From NCBI GenBank assembly GCA_050248495.1, contig JBFWSG010000014.1, positions 1 through 64,000 of the forward strand: DNA of 64,000 bases, written 5' to 3'. How positions within the stretch are numbered: the stretch's first letter is position 1; each line of letters begins with the position of its first letter. The notes beneath the pieces are model-generated. The model did no database searches, was not told the DNA's origin, and saw only the letters and a program-made list of their open reading frames with translations. Shown piece after piece: positions 48,169 through 55,930 of this stretch. The position numbers were made by a program, and so were the translations under genes. Source of the DNA: DASYDU01 sp050248495. Lineage in GTDB: Bacteria; Planctomycetota; Planctomycetia; Pirellulales; Lacipirellulaceae.

Positions 48169-48234
48169 CTATGCTAGGCCCGCCAAAGAATCCCGCTACG
48201 GACGATGTACGGGCGCACTGCGGACAATGTACGG
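48169..48234. repeat. 66-bp repeat upstream of the orphan-tip operon
   Basis: Partner of 44195-44260 (8 mismatches in 66). Within it ATGTACGGG occurs twice as a short direct repeat. It is the only long similarity seen between the upstream regions of the two RHS operons and may carry their promoter or activator site. Confidence 0.7.
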
Positions 48235-48294
48235 GAGATGCACGGAAGATCCGAAGGTCGGAAGATTGAAAGCGGGGCAGCGGCTCGGCTGTAG

Positions 48295-48366
48295 CCGAGG
48301 TCTGTGACCTCGGTCTTCTCCTGAGAAATTGCGTCAATTAACCGGCCTCAAAGAGGCCGGCTACAG
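48295..48366. repeat. Pair of opposed REP-like hairpins (BIME-like)
   Basis: CCGAGGTC-TGT-GACCTCGG (48295-48313) and CCGGCCTC-AAA-GAGGCCGG (48342-48360) each have a perfect 8-bp stem and 3-nt loop. The first is preceded by CTGTAG; the second is followed by CTACAG, its complement, so the units are inverted. A GTAG head beside a hairpin is the hallmark of REP elements mobilised by RAYT transposases. Confidence 0.65.
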
Positions 48367-48382
48367 TTTCATTACGGGCCGA

Positions 48383-49087
48383 CTAACCGACGACTTCCCA
48401 GAGCACGCCTTCGCCGCTGCCGTCGCCGCGGAAGTGGAGCAGGGGGTGGACCTGGCCGCGGTTCAGGCACTTGATCGTGTCGTTCAATCGTCGCTTCATG
48501 TCCTGGCACGGCTGTGGAGCCAGCGGATCATCGATCCGCGGAGGCCACGACTCCTCTTGAAAGGCGCCCAAGACCAGCTCCTGATTGATCGCGCGCCGCC
48601 GAAAGCTCTTGACGATCTGGTTTTCCCAAAGCAGGATCCGCCGCGCTGCGTCCCAACTCGGGCGCTTTGGCGGCGCCGACGCGAGTGTCGCACCCGTATC
48701 CTTTTCCGCCGGCGAGTTCGTCCGGGCGCGCGATCGAATCTTCTGGAATGCGTCGCACGCTGCGTCTGCCCCCAGCGAAGTCAACACGAAGCAACTCTGC
48801 TCTTCAAAATCCGCGCTACAGATCTGGCGAAAGCTGCGAGCCCCCTTGCCGGCCACGGTCTCTTCCACCGCATGTTCCAGATGGCGAGAGCGGACGAGGT
48901 AGCGCAGATCGTTTTGAGTCAGCCCCAGCCGTTGCAGAAGATCGATTTCGACGGCAAACTCCCACGGGCTGCTGGCCGTTCGCGCGGCAAATTCTCGTGC
49001 ATCGAGCAGCATGCGCAGCGCACGACGAAAGCGCCGGACAGCAAGAACGTCGCCTGCATCGGTCGCTTTATGGGAGAAGTCGATCAT
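48383..49087 (-). CDS. Conserved planctomycete protein of unknown function
   Basis: 234 residues. The N-terminal half is helical with WEFAVEIDLLQRLGLTQNDLRYLV, followed by a compact segment (SCFVLTSLGADAA). The C-terminal half contains WDAARRILLWENQIVKSFRR, then NQELVLGAFQEESWPPRIDDPLAP, and ends DTIKCLN and LLHFRGDGSGEGVLWE, which looks like a winged-helix. I recognise this pattern as recurring in planctomycete genomes, but no function is known to me. ATG 49087 is chosen because the longer frame to 49171 is Arg/Thr-rich. A DNA-binding role is only a guess. Confidence 0.65.
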   Translation of the reverse strand: MIDFSHKATDAGDVLAVRRFRRALRMLLDAREFAARTASSPWEFAVEIDLLQRLGLTQNDLRYLVRSRHLEHAVEETVAGKGARSFRQICSADFEEQSCFVLTSLGADAACDAFQKIRSRARTNSPAEKDTGATLASAPPKRPSWDAARRILLWENQIVKSFRRRAINQELVLGAFQEESWPPRIDDPLAPQPCQDMKRRLNDTIKCLNRGQVHPLLHFRGDGSGEGVLWEVVG

Positions 49088-49304
49088 GGGAAACTCTCGG
49101 ACAGTCGAAGAGCGGCCAACCCTCCTCGTCAGCGGTGGTGGAATCAGCTCCACGGCACGACCTCCCGCCACTCATCAGCGTCAACGCAGGCGCGATTCCT
49201 TCCTGCAAGAGGCCACGTATCGACCCCAGCGGGCAACCGCCCATTCGGGCGATGACGCCCTGTGGTCTAAGTCTGAGGAGGCATTTCAGCCGGCGCGACG
49301 CCTG

Positions 49305-49706
49305 CTATCCGGCTGCTTTAGTGCGGCGCGACGACGGCGCAACTCGCTTGGCGATGTCCGTCTCGAGCACGCCGAAGACGCCTTCATGCCGCTCGATCGA
49401 CATGGCTAGCGCTTGCAACAACCGCTTGGCAGTGAAGTAGTTAAGAACCAGCCGTTGTTTGATTGCCACTTCGCTTGGCGCTCCCATCGGCTGGCAATTG
49501 AGGCCGGCATCCAAAATCAGTTCTTCTGGAGTACCGGTCACTCGGCAGAAGTTCGCGTAACACACGATCGCCTGTGAGTCGTCGACGTGGACCTCGGTAC
49601 GAGGCGCACTTTTCGGAACAGGCCGCGTCATTCCGGCACTGGTTTCGGCAGTCTCCAAAGTCGAATGTGCTTCGTCGAGCGGATCGTCGTTCAGTGGCAA
49701 CGTCAT
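49305..49706 (-). CDS. DUF3467-like protein
   Basis: 133 residues. A disordered acidic N-terminus is followed by VCYANFCRVTGTPEELILDAGLN and ends with the family pattern QRLVLNYFTAKRLLQAL and RHEGVFGVLE. DUF3467 proteins are small, often beside regulators or kinases, and their role is not established. The C-terminus is basic (RRTKAAG). It is 220 bases from the preceding conserved gene on the same strand; a weak inverted repeat at 49288-49314 overlaps its 3' end. Confidence 0.75.
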   Translation of the reverse strand: MTLPLNDDPLDEAHSTLETAETSAGMTRPVPKSAPRTEVHVDDSQAIVCYANFCRVTGTPEELILDAGLNCQPMGAPSEVAIKQRLVLNYFTAKRLLQALAMSIERHEGVFGVLETDIAKRVAPSSRRTKAAG

Positions 49707-50176
49707 GGTAGTCCTCGCGCAAGACTAGGAAATGAAGGTGATGAATGAGTCCTTCGACAATCTTAACTGATAGTTATTGATTCGCTGTCCGCCCTCCAAA
49801 TATTTCCACATGCCTGTCGATCGCCGGATGAACCGAGGCCAAACATCAATCCGCATTTTGGCACAACGCGGTGCGCAGGCGAAATTCTCCAGTGGCGACC
49901 TTGGACAAAATAATGTTCGTCCAGGCAATGTCAAGTAACTTGCTTCCAGTTTTCGCTAAACGGAGCGGTGCGGGTACTTTTGACAACGGCAAATGCAGGG
50001 GACCGAGAACGAAATTAGTCGACGCGGTGACAACAGCTTGACACCCAGCGTCATCTTCAACTGCTGTCGGATTGCCGCGCGGTCGAAGTGTGATTCCGTT
50101 TGCCGAGCCGAACTGCATCGACCGTTCGCGAAGTCGGCAAGGACTGCAGGCCCTCAGCGACAGTTGGATGAGATCC
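49707..50176. other. 470-bp gene-free stretch between purB and the DUF3467-like gene
   Basis: Only short, AT-richer open frames without protein-like sequence. I see no tRNA, hairpin or promoter that stands out. Confidence 0.45.
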
Positions 50177-51601
50177 TCAGACGCGAACTTCGGAGATCGC
50201 GGCCGACGTGCCGTAGCGAGCGCGGATCGGAGTGACCACGTCGGTCAGAAATTCGTCGACTTGCTCGGCGCTGCGGCCGGTGAGTGTCGCTGGATCGACT
50301 GCTGCATCGAGGTCAACGTTGGCAAAGGCCGCATCACTTTGCAGCCGCGCGACGAGGTCGTTCTCGCCGCCCTGTTGTTTGACCACCGCGGCGGCCGCCT
50401 GGCTGTGTTGGCGGATGCGTTCGTGCAAATCCTGACGATCGCCGCCGGCGGCGACAGCGGCCATCAAGATGTTTTCCGTGGCCATAAACGGAAGCTCTTC
50501 GCGCAAGTGGCGCGCGATTACTTGCGGATAGACGACGAGCCCAGCGGCCACGTTTTGATACAGCACGAGCACCGCATCGACCGCCAGAAAAGCTTGCGGC
50601 AGCACGAGCCTGCGGTTAGCGCTGTCGTCGAGTGTGCGTTCGAGCCATTGGGTGGCGTGGGTTTCCGCCGCGTTGGCAGGCAGGCTCATGGCGAAGCGAG
50701 CGAGGCTGCAGATCCGCTCGCAGCGCATCGGATTTCGTTTGTAGGCCATCGCCGACGAACCGATCTGGTCGGCCTCGAACGGCTCTTCGATTTCCTTGCG
50801 GTTGGCCAGGAGCCGCAAATCGGTGGCCGCCTTGTGGGCGCTGGCGGCGATGCCAGCGAGTGTGTCGAGCACCTGGGCATCGACCTTGCGCGAGTAGGTC
50901 TGGCCGGCGACAGCGTACGTTTCGGCGAAGTCCATCTTCTGGGCGACGAGCTGCTCCAGTTTGCGAACCTTCGCATGATCGCCATCGAACAGCTTTAAGA
51001 AACTGGCCTGCGTGCCGGTCGTTCCCTTGACGCTGCGGGCCTTGAGCGACGCGATGCGATGCTCGACTTCCGCCAGATCGAGCGCGAGGTCGTATGCCCA
51101 CAGGCAGGCGCGCCGCCCGACGGTGGTCGGCTGCGCGGGTTGGAAATGCGTGAAGCCGAGCGTGGCGACGTCCCGATAATGCTGGGCAAACTCGGCAAGC
51201 GCGCTGATCACGCCCGCCAAGCGCTCGGCGATCATCCGCAACCCTTCGCGGATCAGTATCAAGTCGGTGTTGTCGGTGACGTAACAGCTCGTGGCGCCCA
51301 GGTGGATGATCGGCCGGGCCGTCGGGCATTGGTCCCCGTAGGCGTGCACGTGGGCCATCACGTCGTGTCGCAACTTGCGTTCGTAGCGACTGGCTGACTC
51401 GAAGTCGATCGTGTCGACTGCCGCCTTGAGTTCGGCGATCTGTTCGGCCGTCACGCCGAGGCCCATTTCGGCCTCCGCCTCCGCGAGCCAGACCCACAGC
51501 TTGCGCCAGGTGCTGAACTTCCGCTGATCGCCCCAGAGGGCGGCCATCTCGCGCGAGGCGTAACGAGAGATCAGCGGATTATCGTAAATGTCGTGCGGCA
51601 T
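50177..51601 (-). CDS. purB: Adenylosuccinate lyase
   Basis: 474 residues. Removes fumarate from adenylosuccinate and from SAICAR in purine synthesis. Landmarks are the N-terminal HLGATSCYVTDNTD region with the catalytic His, TLGFTHFQPAQPTTVG and the signature loop SSAMAYKRNPMRCER (about residue 283) that closes on the substrate. The loop matches the fumarase/aspartase superfamily signature GSSxMxxKxN with SSA in place of GSS. ATG 51601 begins MPHDIYDNPLIS. The next gene toward its 3' side is far away, so it is probably monocistronic. Confidence 0.95.
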   Translation of the reverse strand: MPHDIYDNPLISRYASREMAALWGDQRKFSTWRKLWVWLAEAEAEMGLGVTAEQIAELKAAVDTIDFESASRYERKLRHDVMAHVHAYGDQCPTARPIIHLGATSCYVTDNTDLILIREGLRMIAERLAGVISALAEFAQHYRDVATLGFTHFQPAQPTTVGRRACLWAYDLALDLAEVEHRIASLKARSVKGTTGTQASFLKLFDGDHAKVRKLEQLVAQKMDFAETYAVAGQTYSRKVDAQVLDTLAGIAASAHKAATDLRLLANRKEIEEPFEADQIGSSAMAYKRNPMRCERICSLARFAMSLPANAAETHATQWLERTLDDSANRRLVLPQAFLAVDAVLVLYQNVAAGLVVYPQVIARHLREELPFMATENILMAAVAAGGDRQDLHERIRQHSQAAAAVVKQQGGENDLVARLQSDAAFANVDLDAAVDPATLTGRSAEQVDEFLTDVVTPIRARYGTSAAISEVRV

Positions 51602-51666
51602 TTATTGATTTTGGATTGCGGAATTCGGATTGCGGATTGGGTGAGACGGTTGACCGAGACCGCCGC

Positions 51667-51918
51667 TCACTCCAGTTCGCGTTCATCCTGCTCGGCCGCG
51701 GGTTCTGCCAGGGCCGTGAGCGCTAGCGACACCAGCAGCCCCACCAGGCAAACCAGCCAAGTCACCTGGCAGGCGGTGCCGACGTAGCTGACCACCATCG
51801 CGCCGGCCTGGTCGCCCATCGCCCGGAGCAGTCCCACGACCCAAACCAGCACCGCCGCCACAAGCGGCAGCGCGAGCACCAGCACGAGCAGCGTTTTGAG
51901 CGCATTTCGCAGGGTCAT
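51667..51918 (-). CDS. Small two-helix membrane protein
   Basis: 83 residues with two strongly hydrophobic segments (ALKTLLVLVLALPLVAAVLVWVV and VTWLVCLVGLLVSLALTAL) separated by a short loop, and an acidic tail (EPAAEQDERELE). It is 65 bases upstream of purB on the same strand, so co-transcription is possible. No family is recognised; a membrane location is clear. Confidence 0.6.
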   Translation of the reverse strand: MTLRNALKTLLVLVLALPLVAAVLVWVVGLLRAMGDQAGAMVVSYVGTACQVTWLVCLVGLLVSLALTALAEPAAEQDERELE

Positions 51919-52126
51919 CGAGTCCTTCCCAGGGTGTATCGCTGGCGGCCGCCACCGTTTTCGCCCAGCCGGCGGGCGATGTCAATGACAGGGCAATTGG
52001 CCGCATGGCGCGATTGTGCGGAATCTGACCGCCGCTTGCCGGTCGACGCTGCATTGACGCCTACGGAGGCGATACGACAATGGAAGGAGACCCTTCTTCC
52101 GGACACAGGGTAAAAGAGGCTGGTTC

Positions 52127-54535
52127 GTGCGGCGAACAATTTATCGCAATCCTTGGCGACACGATTTCTGCTACGCGCTCGTGGCGCTCTCTGCCCTATT
52201 GGTGAGCACGCAATTCGTCTCGGCGAGCGACATGCAGCTCAAAGATGGCCGCGTGCTCACGGGCGACCACGTGCAGGTTGCCGGCGTCGCCGAGAGTCCG
52301 GCCAATATCAAGATCACGGCAGGCGAAGTGGCAGTTTTGCCGCTTCTGATGTTCGACGACGGGCTCCGCCACACGTTCGTTCACATCGGCAACGTCGCGC
52401 GGGTGCTGGAAGAGGCTCCGGCGGCCAAACCGGTGCGAATTCGCGTCTGGCAGGATGTGGCTGAATCGGGTTCGGGCATCGGCCGCATGGGCCGCGGCCG
52501 GCCGCTGGGGACATTCGACGAGTTCGGCCGCCGCACGGTCGAGATGCAGACCCGCGACGGGTCGGTCTCGGTGGTGCAGGGCATCACCGAAATCACGCCA
52601 ATTTATACGAAGGTCGAAGGCCTCTCCGGCCCGCCCCGTTCGATCGTGTGGGACATGCGGATGGCGACCAGCAGTTTGCCGCGCGAAACGCTCGCAGCCA
52701 TCCTCAAGCGGGCAGTTCCGCAAGACGACGTCGACAAGCGGCTTGAAGTGGTGCGATTGTATCTGCAGAGCGAGCGTTATCGCGACGCCGAACAGGAATT
52801 GGCCGAGATCATTCGCGATTTCCCGCAACACGAAAATTTGCAGCATCAGATCGTTCAACTCCGCCAGCTGGGCGCGAATTTGATACTCGAAGAAATTCAG
52901 CTCCGCGCCAAATCGGGCCAGCATCAACTCGCGCGGAAGCTTCTCGGCGAATTTCCAAATGAAAACATTTCGGGCACGACGCTCCAAAAAGTCCGGGAGC
53001 TGCTCGACAAATACACGGCCGAAGACCATCACAAGCAGGAAGTGCTGGCCGAGCTCGATGCGGAAGTGGCGCTGATCGAAGACGCCAACAACCGCGAGCT
53101 GGCCGAAGCGTTTGCCAAGGAGATCGCCGCCGAAGCGAATGCCGATGCGCTGGGCCGGCTGGCCTCGTTCGAGCGGCTCGCCGAAGGAAAGGAGCTCAAG
53201 CCGGAGCAGAAAGTGGCCCTGGCGATCAGCGGCTGGCTCGTGGGGGCGAACGACGCTACGGACGATTTCCATCTCGCCGTATCCCTCTCCCGCGTGCGGA
53301 ACCTGGTGCTGGACTATCTGCAGGAACCAATGGCGGCGGGGCGATCGGCGATCCTCGGCGAACTGGCCGACCAGCCGGCGGCCACGGTGCCGCGCGTGGC
53401 CCAGCTGCTCAAACTGATGAAGCCGCCACTCGAAGCGACGGACGACTCCCGCGTCAGCCCCGGCCTGTACGAGTTCCGGATTCCCGGCCTGCCGGGCCAG
53501 GACGACGTCCACTACCGCATTCAGCTGCCGCCGGAATACGACCCGCTGCGGCGTTACCCGGTGATCGTCGCGCTATCGGACGCCGGCGTCGATCCCCAGG
53601 AAGAAATCAATTTCTGGGCCGGTCCGCCACGGCCGGACGGCGAACCCTTCGGTCAGGCCACGCGCAACGGGTACATCACGCTCGCCGTCCGGTGGCTCGA
53701 GCCGAAACAAGGGTCGTATGGCTACACAGCCCGTGAGCACCACTCGGTCCTCGGTTCGCTCCGCGACGCCTGCCGTCGCTTTTCGATCGACACCGATCGC
53801 GTGTTTCTCACCGGCCATGGCGTGGGTGGCGACGGTGCCTGGGACCTCGCACTTGCGCATCCGGACATCTGGGCCGGCGTGATCCCGTTCGTTGCCACGG
53901 CCGACCGCTACTGCAATCGCTACGCGAACAACGCCGAATATCTGTCCTGGTACTTCGTCTGCGGCGAGCTGGATGGCGACAAGATGGCCCGCAACGCCCG
54001 TGAGCTCGACCGCTATTTCGGCCGCAACAAAGACTGCACCGTAGTCGAGTACCTGGGCCGCGGGTACGAGCCCTTTGGCGACGAACAGCAACGGCTCTTC
54101 GATTGGATGGGTCGCCGCTCGCGGAAATTTCCCAAGGAATTCGAATGCGTGTCGATGCGGCCGTGGGACAATTTCTTCTGGTGGCTGGAAGTGGGCGGCA
54201 TGCCGGAGAAGTCGATGGTCGCGCCAGAAACCTGGCCGCCGCCGCGAGCAGCCCGGCCATTCCCGATCCGCGGCAAGGTTGGCATCGCCAACAAACTCTC
54301 AGCCAACACGCAGGCGAGCCAAGTCACCGTCTGGCTGGCGCCGGAGTTCGTCGACTTCGAGAAGCCGATTTCGGTCGACTTGAAGGGGCGACGGATGACG
54401 GCGCCGGGCATCGAAATCAAGCCGCAGATGAGCACGCTCTTGGAAGACGCCCGGACTCGCGCCGAACGGCTGCATCCGTTTTGGGCCAAAGTTGAAACCG
54501 GCAGTGAAAAGCGCGATGACTTTGCCGGCCGGTGA
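52127..54535 (+). CDS. Exported protein with a C-terminal alpha/beta-hydrolase-like domain lacking the nucleophile Ser
   Basis: 802 residues, GTG start with AGAGG upstream. A signal peptide (about 1-34) precedes a beta-rich N-terminal region and a TPR-like helical region (about 170-450). The C-terminal part (about 455-700) is alpha/beta-hydrolase-like: HYRIQLPPEYDPLRRYPVIVAL, then the elbow LTGHGVGGDGAWDLAL (about 561-576). The elbow reads G-H-G-V-G where G-x-S-x-G is expected, so the nucleophile is missing. It is probably a non-enzymatic or altered hydrolase relative in the periplasm. Confidence 0.7.
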   Translation: MRRTIYRNPWRHDFCYALVALSALLVSTQFVSASDMQLKDGRVLTGDHVQVAGVAESPANIKITAGEVAVLPLLMFDDGLRHTFVHIGNVARVLEEAPAAKPVRIRVWQDVAESGSGIGRMGRGRPLGTFDEFGRRTVEMQTRDGSVSVVQGITEITPIYTKVEGLSGPPRSIVWDMRMATSSLPRETLAAILKRAVPQDDVDKRLEVVRLYLQSERYRDAEQELAEIIRDFPQHENLQHQIVQLRQLGANLILEEIQLRAKSGQHQLARKLLGEFPNENISGTTLQKVRELLDKYTAEDHHKQEVLAELDAEVALIEDANNRELAEAFAKEIAAEANADALGRLASFERLAEGKELKPEQKVALAISGWLVGANDATDDFHLAVSLSRVRNLVLDYLQEPMAAGRSAILGELADQPAATVPRVAQLLKLMKPPLEATDDSRVSPGLYEFRIPGLPGQDDVHYRIQLPPEYDPLRRYPVIVALSDAGVDPQEEINFWAGPPRPDGEPFGQATRNGYITLAVRWLEPKQGSYGYTAREHHSVLGSLRDACRRFSIDTDRVFLTGHGVGGDGAWDLALAHPDIWAGVIPFVATADRYCNRYANNAEYLSWYFVCGELDGDKMARNARELDRYFGRNKDCTVVEYLGRGYEPFGDEQQRLFDWMGRRSRKFPKEFECVSMRPWDNFFWWLEVGGMPEKSMVAPETWPPPRAARPFPIRGKVGIANKLSANTQASQVTVWLAPEFVDFEKPISVDLKGRRMTAPGIEIKPQMSTLLEDARTRAERLHPFWAKVETGSEKRDDFAGR

Positions 54536-54556
54536 TGTGGGTGCAATCGACGACAT

Positions 54557-55777
54557 TCAGGAAATCGTTATCTGCGGATCGAGCGAATTGGCCGGCTCTT
54601 CGTGTCGGAAGACGTCGCGCTGTGGCGCGGGAGGCGGCGGCGTTAAGAAAGTTGACTGGAACCGATTGAACCACCAGCGGAGGAATCCGTTGGTCACCTT
54701 GATCAACAAGCAACGCGGATCCGCCATGCAGCCGAGCCGCGATTTGAAGTCCTCCGCCGTCTGTCCCACGAGGATTTCATCCACTGGCTGCGACATGCCG
54801 TGGGCCACGTCTTCGACCATCAAGTTGAAATAGGCGTCCGATTCCTCATTGTAGTCATCGTCAATGCCGACAAACAGATTGCGATAGACCGCGCCGTGCC
54901 TCAGGCTCCAGGCGAACGCGATCACTCTGTCGCCATGATGAATCGTCGTTAGAATTAGCTCTCCGTTGAATCGCAGAGCGAGTTCCAGGAAAAATTCGCG
55001 GGGCAATACCTCCAACCGGTGCTCCGAACGCAGCGTCACACGCTCATACATGGCGTGCAGCGCCGGCGAATAGCAGGCCGTAATCTCGTCGCAATTCGAA
55101 GTCCTTCGCAGCGATAGCCTGCTTGTGAGCAGTTTCTTGCGGGACTTAGCGATCTTGTACCGGTAATGTGACCGCATCGCCGAGAGCATCGCGTCGAAGC
55201 TGGGAAACTGCCGCACGATGCGGTTCATCGGCAAACTTTCTGCCCGCACGTATCCCAACCCTTCGAGCGTGGCAAATCGCCGCGCTTCCGCCTCGTCCAA
55301 CTCCTTGTAGACGACCAGCCACGTTTGCCGCTCGCGCGAGATTGCTTCGACTGCATCGTTCAAAGCTGCGGTCACGCGTTTTACGTCTGCTCCCGCCAGT
55401 ATGCGGAAATTGCTCCCAGCAGTGGAGATGGGCAACCCGCACCAGGTGACGCGAAACTTCAAGTAGCGTGGAAATACGCGTCGCACGATCCCCACGACGC
55501 AACGCGCTAGCGGGCTGGCGAAGACCATTGTGTCGAGCGGAAATTCTGTGACGCATGCGGCACCGACCGCGCCGCCTTCGTCGCACGCCACGACGTACCA
55601 GAATTCGGTATCAACACCGCTCGAGCGGGCGCCCGCGGTGCCTGTTCGCATCGACGCCTCGGCGGCCGCAAGAAACTCGCGCTGCATCAAGAGGTCGTTC
55701 GGTGAATTGCAGACCGGGCTCCAATCGCGCGGGTCGACGTCGTGAATCGAACGGTAAGTGGCGACCGTCAGGGTCAT
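54557..55777 (-). CDS. GNAT-fold acyltransferase (BioF2/FemAB-like)
   Basis: 406 residues. The C-terminal half resembles the GNAT-related BioF2/FemAB domain: a helix with MRSHYRYKIAKSRKKL, then ELILTTIHHGDRVIAFAWSLRHG and VYRNLFVGIDDDYNEESDAYFNLMVED, ending EILVGQTAEDFKSRLG. Such domains transfer acyl or aminoacyl groups to amines. It is divergent, with 153 bases between starts, from the acyl-ACP reductase/aminotransferase gene, suggesting a shared amine-modifying pathway. Its stop faces the stop of the exported hydrolase-like gene. Confidence 0.75.
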   Translation of the reverse strand: MTLTVATYRSIHDVDPRDWSPVCNSPNDLLMQREFLAAAEASMRTGTAGARSSGVDTEFWYVVACDEGGAVGAACVTEFPLDTMVFASPLARCVVGIVRRVFPRYLKFRVTWCGLPISTAGSNFRILAGADVKRVTAALNDAVEAISRERQTWLVVYKELDEAEARRFATLEGLGYVRAESLPMNRIVRQFPSFDAMLSAMRSHYRYKIAKSRKKLLTSRLSLRRTSNCDEITACYSPALHAMYERVTLRSEHRLEVLPREFFLELALRFNGELILTTIHHGDRVIAFAWSLRHGAVYRNLFVGIDDDYNEESDAYFNLMVEDVAHGMSQPVDEILVGQTAEDFKSRLGCMADPRCLLIKVTNGFLRWWFNRFQSTFLTPPPPAPQRDVFRHEEPANSLDPQITIS

Positions 55778-55930
55778 ATTCGCTGAAGCCTCGCATTCAT
55801 CACAGAATACCTATTTTACTTGAACCACTCATAACGTGCATTTATACTCAAACGTCTAGATTCGGCCATAAGAACTGCCCACGCGGCCGCATTTCCTGCC
55901 CAGCACAAAACCAGCACGCATCGTCGCTCG

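Noticed and set aside
49288..49314. Inverted repeat AGCCGG...CCGGCT at the 3' end of the DUF3467-like gene
   Set aside because: Six-base stem with a 15-nt loop and no T-run on the transcribed side; too weak to call a terminator.
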